In this document: piece after piece, positions 1 through 8,010 of the stretch | How positions within the stretch are numbered: the stretch's first letter is position 1 | Layout: each line of letters starts with the position of its first letter | Origin: Noviherbaspirillum sp. UKPF54 | GTDB taxonomy: Bacteria; Pseudomonadota; Gammaproteobacteria; Burkholderiales; Burkholderiaceae_D | Direction of reading: 5' to 3' | Length of the DNA: 64,000 bases | Assembly: GCF_007874125.1 (NCBI RefSeq) | Contig: NZ_CP040128.1 | Span: 3,410,001 to 3,474,000, forward strand | Notes under the pieces: generated by a model | What the model was told of the DNA's origin: nothing | Database searches by the model: none | Seen by the model: only the letters and a program-made list of their open reading frames with translations | Program-made: the position numbers and the translations under genes

Positions 1-296
1 CGCTGCAGCGCCTGCCAGCCGTATGCCGCCAGGAAGACGGCACCGGCCAGCGCCAGCGCGCGCGCCAGGCCGGGGCTTTCCCCCAGTGCCCGGGCCATGC
101 CCATGACACCCGCGGAAATCAGCAAGGCGTCCGCCATGGCGCAGAACAGCACCACGCTGCCCACGTGCTCGCGGCGCAGCCCCTGGCGCAGCACGAAGGC
201 GTTCTGCGCGCCGATGGCCACGATGAGCCCGAGGCTCAGGGCCAGGCCTTGGAGGAAAACGGATAACGGCAGAGAGGCGGCGGGCGAGATCATCAT
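1..296 (-). CDS. LysE/ArgO family amino-acid exporter, N-terminal part (runs off the window)
   Basis: The reverse strand gives a protein beginning MMISPAASLPLSVFLQG and containing GAQNAFVLRQGLRREHV, the conserved first-helix signature of LysE/ArgO exporters, which push lysine or arginine out across the inner membrane. About 98 residues are present before the window edge, covering roughly the first two or three membrane helices. There are two adjacent ATG codons (296 and 293). It is divergent from the ArgP-like regulator with about 70 bp between, the arrangement in which ArgP activates argO. Family assignment is firm; whether lysine or arginine is exported is inferred from the neighbour only. 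Confidence 0.85.
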   Translation of the reverse strand, partial: MMISPAASLPLSVFLQGLALSLGLIVAIGAQNAFVLRQGLRREHVGSVVLFCAMADALLISAGVMGMARALGESPGLARALALAGAVFLAAYGWQALQ

Positions 297-369
297 GCGC
301 CGAGCTTGCCAGCGCCCGCCAATGAAGACAAACTATCTTTTCTTCATTCAGTTTAGTTTTACTTATCCG

Positions 370-1266
370 ATGCTGGATTACTCCGCGCTCTGTGCATTGG
401 CTGCCGTGATTCGTGAGGGAAGCTTCGAGCGTGCGGCTCGCGCGCTCCATGTGACGCCATCGGCGATTTCGCAGCGCATTCGGCTGCTGGAGGAGCGCAT
501 CGGCTGCGCGCTGGTGATACGCGATCAGCCCTGCCGCGCCACCGAAACGGGGCGGCGCCTGTGCCAGCACGTCGACCGCGTGCGGCTGCTCGAACAGGAG
601 TTGCAAGGGACGCTGCCGACGCTTGCCCAGCAGGGGGAGACACGTGTGGCGCTGCCCATTGCGGTGAATGCCGACAGCCTTGCGACCTGGGCAGCCCCGC
701 CCATCGCCGCCTTCGCTGCGGAAAATCCCGTGCTGATGGAAGTGGCGGTGGATGACCAGGACCACACCACCGAATGGTTGCGCAGCGGCGCCGTGCTGGC
801 CGCCGTGACGGCCACGGCCCGTCCCGCCGCAGGCTGCAACAGCCGCCCGCTGGGCTCCATGCGCTACCTGGCGGCCGCCAGCCCGGCGTTCGTGCGACGC
901 CATTTTCCCGACGGGGTGCGCGCCGGCAGCCTGGCGCAGGCGCCCAGCCTGGTGTTCAGCACCAAAGACGAGTTGCAGGCGCGCTGGGCGCGGCGCTTGT
1001 GCCACCGGCATGTCGAGCTTCCCCGGCACACGCTGCCCTCGCCGCAAGCCTTCGTGACCGCGGCAGTGGCCGGCATGGGCTGGGGGCTGCATCCGCAGGC
1101 ACTGATCGCACCGCATCTTGAGGATGGCTCGCTCGTTGAGCTGGTGCCGAACACCCCGCTGGACGTGCCGCTGCACTGGCAACATGTACGCGCGGCGTCA
1201 GGGTTGCTCGATCGCTTGAACCGCGCGGTGCTGGCCGCCGCCGGCGCCGCGCTGTTACCGCCCTAG
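370..1266 (+). CDS. argP: LysR-family regulator, ArgP (IciA) type
   Basis: A 298-residue LysR-type regulator starting at ATG 370 (MLDYSALCALAAVIREGSF); an in-frame extension further upstream lacks LysR similarity and would run into the divergent gene. Residues 1-60 form the winged HTH (AARALHVTPSAISQRIRLLE), followed by a linker and the two-lobed effector domain. In this family ArgP senses lysine/arginine and activates the exporter argO. Length matches the usual 297 residues, and the divergent LysE/ArgO gene supports the call. The shared interval of about 70 bp should contain both promoters. Confidence 0.9.
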   Translation: MLDYSALCALAAVIREGSFERAARALHVTPSAISQRIRLLEERIGCALVIRDQPCRATETGRRLCQHVDRVRLLEQELQGTLPTLAQQGETRVALPIAVNADSLATWAAPPIAAFAAENPVLMEVAVDDQDHTTEWLRSGAVLAAVTATARPAAGCNSRPLGSMRYLAAASPAFVRRHFPDGVRAGSLAQAPSLVFSTKDELQARWARRLCHRHVELPRHTLPSPQAFVTAAVAGMGWGLHPQALIAPHLEDGSLVELVPNTPLDVPLHWQHVRAASGLLDRLNRAVLAAAGAALLPP

Positions 1267-1308
1267 CGCCCGCCCGTCCGATAGCGCACGACCATTACGG
1301 TTGGCTTA

Positions 1309-1758
1309 CTACAGCAGCGGCGGTGTGCGCGAGGCGACCATGAGACGGTTCCAGCTATTGATCTCGGCGATGCACAGCGTCAGGTTGGCGATCTCCTGCT
1401 GGCTGAAATGCGCCTTCACCTGGTCGTAGACCGCATCCGGCACTTCCTGCCCGCTCAGCGCGGTGACCGCTTCCGCCCACGCCAGCGCGGCGCGCTGACG
1501 GGCATCGAACACCGGCGCCTCTTTCCAGGTTGCGGCCAAGTGGATCTGGTTCTCGCTGAGGCCATACTTGCGCGCAAGCGGCACATGCATGGCTATGCAG
1601 AACGCACAGCCGTTGATTTGCGATACGCGCAAGCGGACCAGTTCGAGCAGGCCGAGGTCGAGGCCGGCGTTCTGCACGTAGCTATGCAGGCCGAACATGG
1701 CCTTGTAGCCGTCGGGGATCAGTTTTCCGATATCAAATCGTTGTTCCATGGTGTCCAT
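1309..1758 (-). CDS. Carboxymuconolactone decarboxylase / AhpD-like protein
   Basis: A 149-residue protein of the AhpD/CMD superfamily. The segment RVSQINGCAFCIAMHVPLAR carries the CxxC plus downstream His signature of AhpD-like peroxidase proteins, which use the two Cys for thiol-disulfide chemistry in the cytoplasm. The start at 1758 or the in-frame ATG at 1749 cannot be separated; neither has a strong ribosome site. It is divergent from a MocR-type regulator 107 bp away, which probably controls it. Family confident, substrate unknown. Confidence 0.88.
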   Translation of the reverse strand: MDTMEQRFDIGKLIPDGYKAMFGLHSYVQNAGLDLGLLELVRLRVSQINGCAFCIAMHVPLARKYGLSENQIHLAATWKEAPVFDARQRAALAWAEAVTALSGQEVPDAVYDQVKAHFSQQEIANLTLCIAEINSWNRLMVASRTPPLL

Positions 1759-1830
1759 TCAAATAGTGCTTAAAGAAAATCCTTTATTCAGGAGGAAGTA
1801 TCGTAGCCAGCAAGTGGTACGATTCCAATA

Positions 1831-1866
1831 TCCATTTATCGACTATCTAATTAGTCCACTTATCGA
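1831..1866. promoter_or_regulatory. Direct repeat, putative MocR operator
   Basis: TCCATTTATCGA (1831-1842) recurs as TCCACTTATCGA (1855-1866), 11 of 12 bases identical, 24 bp apart, in the divergent region between the AhpD-like gene and the MocR gene; the second copy abuts the MocR start codon. MocR/GabR/PdxR proteins are known to bind direct repeats. A similarly spaced repeat precedes the other MocR gene of this window (22285-22331). Operator role is inference. Confidence 0.45.
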
Positions 1867-3338
1867 TGAAACGCGCTGGAGATCTGGAACTCGTGCTGGG
1901 CCCGCGGCCCGAAGACGTCACCCTGCAACGCTGGCTGTGCGGGGAACTGCGGGCAGCTATCCTTTCCGGACGCATTCCAGCCGGCCAGCGTCTGCCGTCA
2001 ACGCGCGATTTCGCGCGTCAGCAGGGTATCTCGCGCGGCACCGTGGTGAGCGTTTATGACCAGTTGATCGCCGAAGGCTACCTTGCCGGCGCCACGGGAA
2101 GCGGCACAACGGTATCGTCCTCGCTGCCCATCGCGACGGCCGCGGCATCGGCCGCGCGCAACGTGCCGCCAACCCTGGTCCGGCTTTCGCGCCAGGGACG
2201 CCTGCTTGCCGACAGTCCTTTCCTGTCGCGCGACGGTGCGGTGCTGCCCCGGCCGTTCAGTCCCAACCAGCCTGATTTGGGCGCCTTTCCGCACACTACC
2301 TGGCATCGTCTGTCGAATCACCACAGCCGCTCGGTCCGCCCCGACGACATGGGCCATGGCGATCCGGCCGGTTATCTTCCGCTGCGCCAGGCCATTGCAG
2401 AACATCTGCGCTACTCGCAGCGCATTTTCTGCCGGCCCGAGCAAGTGATGATCCTTGCCAGCGCACAGCAGGCGCTGGATTTATGTAGCCGCCTCTTGCT
2501 CGACGCGGGCGACACCGTGCTGGTCGAGGACCCCGGTTATCCGGGGGCGGCGCGGCTCTTCGCGCTGACCGGTGCGCAGGTGCGGGGCATGCCGGTAGAT
2601 AAAAACGGTTTGTGCACCGACGCGCTGCCGGCGGCGCCGGATGTCCGGCTGGCCTATGTGACCGCCGCACACCAGTCGCCGCTCGGCGGCACGCTCCCGC
2701 TGGAGCGCCGGCTGGCGTTGCTGGCCTGGGCCGATGCCTGCAACGCAATGATCATCGAGGACGACTACGATGGCGAATACCGTTTCGAAGGTGCGCCGCT
2801 GCCGGCGATGAAAAGCCTGGACCGCAATGGCCGCGTGATCTACATGGGCACCTTCAGCAAGCTGCTCTTCCCCTCGTTGCGCATTGCCTACGTGGTTGTG
2901 CCGGACGCGCTCGCCGACGCCTTCGCCTCGGCCATCTCGCTCACGTTTCGCCACACCCCGGTCTTCCAGCAGGCGGTCCTTGCCACGTTCATCGCCGAAG
3001 GCCATTTCGCACGCCACCTGCGCCAGATGCGCCTGCTCTACGGCGAGCGCGCCGCCTGCTTCCAGCAGGAGTGCAAGGCGCGACTCGACGGCTTGCTGAC
3101 GGTCCTGCCGATCACCACCGGGCTCGACGCCACCGCTCTCCTGCCCGAACATGCCGACGACCGTGCCATGGCAACGGCCTTGGTGCAATGGGGCATAGAG
3201 GCGCGCCCCATTTCCTTCTACCGCATGAACCAGCCGGCTCCAGCGGGACTGGTGATGGGGTTTTCGGCATTCAGCGAGGAATCGATCCGGAGAGGTGTCG
3301 CAGCGATGGTCCCGGTATTGGCATCGCCAAGGAGGTAA
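1866..3338 (+). CDS. MocR-family regulator (GntR HTH fused to PLP aminotransferase domain)
   Basis: A 490-residue protein. Residues about 15-80 are a GntR winged helix (AGQRLPSTRDFARQQGISRG), and residues about 120-485 a fold-type I aminotransferase domain. Visible PLP elements are YVTAAHQSPLGGTLPLERR, the DDYDGEYRF segment and the Schiff-base lysine in GTFSKLLFPSLRIAY. Such proteins sense PLP or PLP-amino-acid adducts and control a neighbouring gene. ATG 1866 has no obvious ribosome site. The divergent AhpD-like gene is the likely target, along with its own promoter. Which effector is sensed cannot be read from sequence. Confidence 0.88.
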   Translation: MKRAGDLELVLGPRPEDVTLQRWLCGELRAAILSGRIPAGQRLPSTRDFARQQGISRGTVVSVYDQLIAEGYLAGATGSGTTVSSSLPIATAAASAARNVPPTLVRLSRQGRLLADSPFLSRDGAVLPRPFSPNQPDLGAFPHTTWHRLSNHHSRSVRPDDMGHGDPAGYLPLRQAIAEHLRYSQRIFCRPEQVMILASAQQALDLCSRLLLDAGDTVLVEDPGYPGAARLFALTGAQVRGMPVDKNGLCTDALPAAPDVRLAYVTAAHQSPLGGTLPLERRLALLAWADACNAMIIEDDYDGEYRFEGAPLPAMKSLDRNGRVIYMGTFSKLLFPSLRIAYVVVPDALADAFASAISLTFRHTPVFQQAVLATFIAEGHFARHLRQMRLLYGERAACFQQECKARLDGLLTVLPITTGLDATALLPEHADDRAMATALVQWGIEARPISFYRMNQPAPAGLVMGFSAFSEESIRRGVAAMVPVLASPRR

Positions 3339-3532
3339 GGGATGCCGGCAGGCATCTCGGCCGAAGTGACTGCGTACTTGCGCAAGCGGGATGCCATCCC
3401 GCAACTGGCTATGCACTTGCGCCGAAGTAATCGCTTACAACCCGCCACAAAGAACAAGCTGATTCAGGCGCCGACGCCTGGTTCTTCAGTATGAATTTGC
3501 ATCGGGAATCCGGCTGTCAGATTAGCGGCCAG

Positions 3533-3569
3533 GCGAAAAAAAACCCGCTAGCCTTGCGGCTCGCGGGTT
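3533..3569 (-). terminator. Rho-independent terminator (reverse strand)
   Basis: The arms AACCCGC and GCGGGTT with inner TAGCC/GGCT form a strong hairpin. On the reverse strand it is followed by eight T residues. No gene ends immediately before it. The reverse-strand sequence just upstream is CU-rich. Confidence 0.7.
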
Positions 3570-3686
3570 AAATCCAATTCAAGGAGAGTTGGAGGAGACA
3601 GGAAGAATAATACTCACATATGAGTGAGCTGTCCGCTTCATTTATCGAATAACAGATATTCACGCTATAAATAACAGGAACAACCA

Positions 3687-3722
3687 ACAAAAAAGCCCGG
3701 AACGCTTTTGGCGTGCGGGCTC
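3687..3722 (-). terminator. Rho-independent terminator (reverse strand)
   Basis: Arms AGCCCG/CGGGCT with inner ACGC/GCGT, followed on the reverse strand by a run of six T. It lies between the CsbD terminator and the 3533 terminator with no reading frame on either side. Confidence 0.7.
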
Positions 3723-3852
3723 GTGTCTCTCTCTACCCCTTGAGGCGGATTTTTATATTGCGGACGAATATTAGCTCATCCTCAAAAGAAAACAAATCCT
3801 TCTCTTAATGCGCGGCGCAATCGGTCCGGCGACGGATTTTCGGGGCAAGGCA

Positions 3853-3882
3853 AGAAAAAGCCCGCCGTAATGGCGGGCTGGT
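3853..3882 (-). terminator. Rho-independent terminator of the CsbD gene
   Basis: A perfect 8-bp stem, AGCCCGCC/GGCGGGCT, with a five-base loop and a T run on the reverse strand, about 20 bp after the CsbD stop codon. Confidence 0.85.
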
Positions 3883-3903
3883 TGCCATATCGGCTTTCGC
3901 GGG

Positions 3904-4077
3904 TCAGTGCTTGCGTACAGCGTCTTTCACGTCGCCGGCAACCTTTTGGGTCTTGCCTTCAGCTTGCTTTTCAACACCTTTGGCTTGCTGTTGTGTGCTG
4001 CCAGTCATTTCGCCAGCCTTTTGCTGCACTTTGCCGGCAGCGTCTTTCACCGCACCTTTGACTTGATCCTTGTTCAT
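3904..4077 (-). CDS. CsbD family stress protein
   Basis: A 57-residue, highly charged, Lys/Gln/Ala-rich protein starting MNKDQVKGAVKDAAGKVQQK, with the repeated KGxxxxxxGK(V/T) pattern of CsbD proteins. The family is small, soluble and often induced by general stress; its molecular role is unknown. The start is supported by a good ribosome site (AAAGGAG) eight bases before the ATG, and a perfect terminator follows the stop. It is a monocistronic gene. Confidence 0.88.
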   Translation of the reverse strand: MNKDQVKGAVKDAAGKVQQKAGEMTGSTQQQAKGVEKQAEGKTQKVAGDVKDAVRKH

Positions 4078-4287
4078 GACGAACTCCTTTCCAAAGTTGC
4101 TACATATGCTTAATTAGGTTGCGCAGTTAAGCGATAGTTCAAAACTGTATTTACCGATCAAAAAGTTTGAAAGGCAACGCGAAAGGGGCGGACGCACAGT
4201 GTCTTTGAGGAACTGGCCGAGGGAACTATCGCGGCGATTGATGTTCGTATCCCTTCATTTTTTATCAACCACACTTAATGGTGACTA

Positions 4288-4473
4288 ATGGCAACTGTTC
4301 GTTTGACGACCAAGGAAGTTCAGGTGGATTCCACGATTTATACATTCGATGCAGTATGGAAGGCGGACGCGTTTGAAGCCTATCTTGCTGTCGCCGATGT
4401 CGAACATTGTGTAAAGGAGCATCAACCCGTCGAGATGCGCAAGGTAGAACAGGATCTGTATTCCGTTCAGTAA
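4288..4473 (+). CDS. Hypothetical protein, 61 residues
   Basis: A short frame encoding a mildly acidic protein (MATVRLTTKEVQVDSTIYTF...). I recognise no family. Codon use looks plausible, but the ribosome site is weak, and a longer overlapping reverse frame exists (4285-4608) that looks less protein-like. The inverted repeat 4482-4541 follows the stop. Existence is uncertain. Confidence 0.35.
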   Translation: MATVRLTTKEVQVDSTIYTFDAVWKADAFEAYLAVADVEHCVKEHQPVEMRKVEQDLYSVQ

Positions 4474-4481
4474 GCTGGCGG

Positions 4482-4541
4482 CTATTGGCTGGCTTCCTGA
4501 TATTCGACTGGCCGACGTGAGCCAGCCCATCCAGCCAATAG
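4482..4541. repeat. Inverted repeat after the 61-residue ORF
   Basis: CTATTGGCTGG (4482-4492) and its complement CCAGCCAATAG (4531-4541) are separated by 38 bases, with a partial inner pairing. No clear T run follows, so it may be a processed hairpin rather than a simple terminator. Confidence 0.5.
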
Positions 4542-4626
4542 TTCGCGTTTTACAAAAGCGTGTGGGATGCCGATTCCTGACTGCAAAGATGGCGGCGCGA
4601 GCATGCATCCCGCTCGCGCCGGCAGT

Positions 4627-5091
4627 TTAACGGCTGCCCCCTCCCCCCGTGCCTGAACCCGGCACGGGCGGCGCTTCTCCGGGCCTTAAACCAATGGAGC
4701 CGCGTTCACGACGCTTTTCCTCGGTATCCTTGCTCCACTCACTATTATCGGAGGCGCCGGTTCCGGACATGCCTGTCCCGCCGGAGCTGCCCGATTCGTT
4801 CGTTGCAGCCCCCGGGCCGGCAGCGCCCATCGAACCTGTACTCGACGACGAGCCGGATTCGGTATTGCCCACACTGCCGCGCTCCCCGGTCGCGCCGGAA
4901 GACGGTCCTGCCGGCAGGCTGCTTCCGGATGACGTTCCGGTGGAGGAGCCAGCCTCCGCCGGGCGGTCGGGACTCGTCGAACCGCTCGTCCCGCGCTCAG
5001 CCGCTGCCGGTGCGCTGTCACTGCCTTGTGCGTATGTTGCAGCGCTTGCCCCGAGTAATGAAATAAATAGTGCCAACGATAGCTTCTTCAT
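4627..5091 (-). CDS. Secreted Gly/Ser-rich low-complexity protein
   Basis: A 154-residue protein with a clear Sec signal peptide (MKKLSLALFISLLGASAATYAQG, cleavage near AYA/Q is likely). A long low-complexity region rich in Gly, Ser, Thr and Pro follows (SGSTSPDRP..., GSSSSTGSMG...), ending with a charged patch (SKDTEEKRRERGSIGLRPG). The start at 5091 is chosen because GGAGGCAGC precedes it; an upstream in-frame start has no ribosome site. No known domain is seen. It would be periplasmic or secreted and probably disordered. Confidence 0.7.
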   Translation of the reverse strand: MKKLSLALFISLLGASAATYAQGSDSAPAAAERGTSGSTSPDRPAEAGSSTGTSSGSSLPAGPSSGATGERGSVGNTESGSSSSTGSMGAAGPGAATNESGSSGGTGMSGTGASDNSEWSKDTEEKRRERGSIGLRPGEAPPVPGSGTGGGGSR

Positions 5092-5257
5092 GCTGCCTCC
5101 GAGTAACGTCAATGCGGTTCAATATGGGATACCCCGTAAATTGCAGAAGGTAGACGTTAGACTGCATGCATTTCGCCAGTTCGATTTTTCCGGCGCCAGC
5201 CCGAAGCGGTGGCCGACAGCAATTGCAAGGGCAGGCATCGCCAGAGGCGTGCGACGA

Positions 5258-5650
5258 CTAATCCGGCTTTTCCTGAATCACCATTCCCTGTAACGAGCTC
5301 AGATACTCGACGGGTTCGTCGCGCAAAGCGAGCATCTCGGAGAGGCGGCGCCGCGCCTCCTCGCGTGGCACTAGCGCAGTTTGCACTTTATGGCACTGTT
5401 GAGCCAACCGTACCTGCAACTCCGCCAGCATCACATCCGGTTGCTCCTGCACCCAGCGTGCCAGCTTCTGCCGTGTGGCCAAATCAAGCAAACCTCGGGG
5501 TTTCAATTCAGGGGTTTTCGGTGCCGCATCGCCGGTACGCCGATAGCGTCGCCGCGCATTCTCCACCTTGGCAAGGCTGACCTGAAACAGTTCTGCCAAC
5601 TCTCCCGCAGGTCCGCACTCGCCATCGCAAATCTGTTAAGTAAGGCGCCG
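5258..5650 (-). pseudogene. IS630-type transposase remnant (N-terminal HTH part)
   Basis: The reverse strand encodes AELFQVSLAKVENARRRYRR and then GLLDLATRQKLARWVQEQP, the HTH/linker region typical of IS630-family transposases. After about LAQQCHK the similarity is lost, and the catalytic DDE domain is absent. The segment upstream of the TTG at 5599 continues the family pattern (ECGPAGEL) without a proper start. This is a decayed fragment; no inverted terminal repeats were found. Confidence 0.65.
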
Positions 5651-6227
5651 GCATAATCACTTCCTACGGCTATCAGAATGAGCGCAGGACTATCTAACCC
5701 GTCCCATGCTCCCCTAAACCAAGACGAAAGCCGCGCTAGCTTGCTGTTCGCGTCGTAGATAAATGCACGAGGTAGTTCGTACAAAAGCGGCGCATGCAGG
5801 CGTGTCCGGAATGGCTTGCGACGCGCCGCGAAGCGCATATCGTGATCGCGAAGTGGCGACAATCTTATAAAAACGCGCGCCCGAATCCTGCGCTCCGCAA
5901 TCGAAAAACTAGTCTGCCAACGGCTACCCGTTTCAATATCACCTCAGCGGCATCCGCCATGATCACGCGCGCCAAGCGCACATATCACTGACAGCTTCAC
6001 TCCGTCTATCTTTACGACATCCTTTGGCCCGCAAAGTCAATTGATGAATGTCACCCGGCCCGCTTCAACATAGGGAAGCACAGTGGTGGGCAAACTTCAT
6101 TCACATATATTCCATCGTGGAGCTTATCAAAATCATTTGTTCGTGTAGTTCAGCGACAGCGGTGATTCATGGTGAGGTCCAGTCTGTCAGGTAACGAAGA
6201 AAAATTTCTACTTAATAGGAGACAAAC
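5651..6227. other. Gene-free interval
   Basis: Only short overlapping frames without family resemblance. The last about 30 bases carry the ribosome site (TAGGAGACAAAC) of the SGNH hydrolase gene. The lower GC content near 6060-6200 fits a promoter region, but I cannot assign -35/-10 elements with confidence. Confidence 0.5.
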
Positions 6228-7316
6228 ATGAACACACGATTTCGCACCGCGGTGCGAAGGATGATGCCTGTCCTTGCTCTACTGGCCGTAGGATCCGAGG
6301 CGGCGGCCAGCACCCTGAACCAGAACGCTTCCTGGACCATCGATCGGTCCGGCACCACGACCAAGTACCGCGTCGTGTCCTACGGCGACTCGATTTTCGC
6401 CGGCTACAACGGCTCCACGACCAGCGCGGCGAAGTACGCCGGCCCGGTGGTGCAATCGGAGTACCTGTCAGCATTGTGGAATGCCGATATCGAACAAGTG
6501 CGCCGCACGAAGTCTGGCGCGGTAGCCTCGGACGTCTACAATAACAAGATCGTGGCCGAGGCGTCTTACATGCAAAGCAGCACCACCCGCGTGGTCGCCT
6601 TCGAGATGTGCGGCAACGATGGTTTGCAGGCGCGCACGGCCTTCAAGAATCAGACCGGTACCTGCGATACCAGCGGGCTGGATACGGCCGTGAACAACTG
6701 CAAGACTTACGTGGCGAAGGCGATGGATTACATTAACGCCAATGCGTATGCCGGCACCAAGCTGAAGGTCATCTCGAACCTGCATTACCCCGGCTATGCC
6801 GCCGACAATGTGCAAAGCTCCTGCAAGAGTGCATCGACGGGCACTACGGTGAACATTCAAAATACCCTCCTGCCTTACATTGCCAAGATGAACTGGGCGA
6901 TGTGCGACTTTGCGCGGCAAAAGGGCTTCGCATGCGCCGATACGTTCGCTCAGTACATGGGGGCCGACTACGACAGCAACGGCGACGGCCAGATCGACTC
7001 GGACGCCTTGCGCTATGTCGCGGGCGAGAGCGAGGCGAGCTACGTCAACCGCATCACCACGACGCTGCGCTCGACGATCCGCGACGCCAACACGCACTTC
7101 GTATCCGCGGGCACCAGCTATGACTACATCCAGTCCGATGACACTCACCCGACCTACACCGGCGGCACCATCACGGCCGGCCTGTTTGGCGGCAGCACCG
7201 GCTCGGGCGCTCCCCGCTACACGTCGTTTACGGACGGTAAGAGCCCGATCTGGAACCAGTACGGCCACGAGCGGCTCGGCTGGGGCTTGTCCGTCTTCGA
7301 TCCGTCAGCGCCCTGA
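6228..7316 (+). CDS. Secreted SGNH/GDSL-type hydrolase
   Basis: A 362-residue protein with an N-terminal signal peptide (hydrophobic MMPVLALLAVGSEAAAS). Block I is YGDSIFAGY with nucleophile Ser55, block III is MCGNDG, and block V is DDTHPT with His307 and Asp304/305. Together these give a complete SGNH esterase/acetylesterase triad. An EF-hand-like loop, DYDSNGDGQIDSD, may bind calcium. The ATG has a good ribosome site (AGGAGACAAAC). It heads an operon with a membrane-anchored protein 19 bp downstream and an Lnt-like protein. It probably acts as a periplasmic O- or lipid-acyl esterase; the substrate is unknown. Confidence 0.8.
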   Translation: MNTRFRTAVRRMMPVLALLAVGSEAAASTLNQNASWTIDRSGTTTKYRVVSYGDSIFAGYNGSTTSAAKYAGPVVQSEYLSALWNADIEQVRRTKSGAVASDVYNNKIVAEASYMQSSTTRVVAFEMCGNDGLQARTAFKNQTGTCDTSGLDTAVNNCKTYVAKAMDYINANAYAGTKLKVISNLHYPGYAADNVQSSCKSASTGTTVNIQNTLLPYIAKMNWAMCDFARQKGFACADTFAQYMGADYDSNGDGQIDSDALRYVAGESEASYVNRITTTLRSTIRDANTHFVSAGTSYDYIQSDDTHPTYTGGTITAGLFGGSTGSGAPRYTSFTDGKSPIWNQYGHERLGWGLSVFDPSAP

Positions 7317-7335
7317 GGCGAAGGAGCAATAAGCC

Positions 7336-8010
7336 ATGAAAACGCCACGCCGCTCCGGCCAGCCACTGACCGACCCGGCCTCCGCCCGGCGCGGCTGGCG
7401 TCCCTCTCTCGGCTATCTCGCGATTGCACTTGGGCTGACCGCAGTCGGCCTCTTTCTGTTGATGTCACCCGACGAGAACGGCAAAGCGGCAACACCGCGG
7501 GCATCATCGCCATCGTCGTCAGCGTCGAGCGCCACGTTCGTCACCTGGACGCCGCCACCGCTGCCTTCGCCGGCGCAAGACCCGCAAGATGTATCGCAGC
7601 GCATGCCTGAGGCGAATGCGGAGGGAGATGCAGACCCGACGCGCGATCTCTCGTTTTACGTTGCCCGCGGCGAGAAGCCGACGATGCCAGAGGTAATCGA
7701 GCGCCTGCACCAGGCCGGTATCTATACCGGCCTCGGTGCCTTTTCGCCGCCGGGTACCCGCCCGCCCCTGGTCGGGCTTGCGGTGCCCGAGGATTTTGAG
7801 CTCCCGCCGGGCTACGTCCGCCATTACCAGGCGACCGACGACGGCCAGCGCATTGAGCCGATCCTGATGTACTCGCCGGACTACCAGTTTGTCGATGCCG
7901 CCAACCAACCGATCGCGATTCCCAAGGATCGCGTCGTGCCGCCGGAACATGCTCCGCCCGGCCTGCCGATTCGGCGCATCGTGATCCCCGCACCATTGGA
8001 ACCGCAGTGA
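7336..8010 (+). CDS. Membrane-anchored hypothetical protein of the SGNH/Lnt-like operon
   Basis: A 224-residue protein with a single N-terminal membrane segment (LGYLAIALGLTAVGLFLLM, about residues 28-46), a Ser/Thr/Pro-rich linker and an extracytoplasmic domain of about 120 residues (LSFYVARGEKPTMPEVIERL... to the Pro-rich end). I recognise no family. The ATG follows GAAGGAGCAATAAGCC, and the stop overlaps the start of the next gene by four bases (ATGA), so translation is probably coupled. It may be an accessory factor for one of its two enzymatic neighbours. Confidence 0.75.
   Translation: MKTPRRSGQPLTDPASARRGWRPSLGYLAIALGLTAVGLFLLMSPDENGKAATPRASSPSSSASSATFVTWTPPPLPSPAQDPQDVSQRMPEANAEGDADPTRDLSFYVARGEKPTMPEVIERLHQAGIYTGLGAFSPPGTRPPLVGLAVPEDFELPPGYVRHYQATDDGQRIEPILMYSPDYQFVDAANQPIAIPKDRVVPPEHAPPGLPIRRIVIPAPLEPQ

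Larger units (their letters stand above)
3339..3903. other. Gene-free interval with hairpins and three reverse-strand terminators
   Basis: No convincing coding sequence is seen. Just after the MocR stop, a short inverted repeat (GATGCC/GGCATC, 3342-3357) and another (GCGGGAT/ATCCCGC near 3400) may end that transcript. Further right are three separate reverse-strand terminators (own entries). Two are not preceded by any reverse-strand gene, so small RNAs are possible. Confidence 0.5.
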
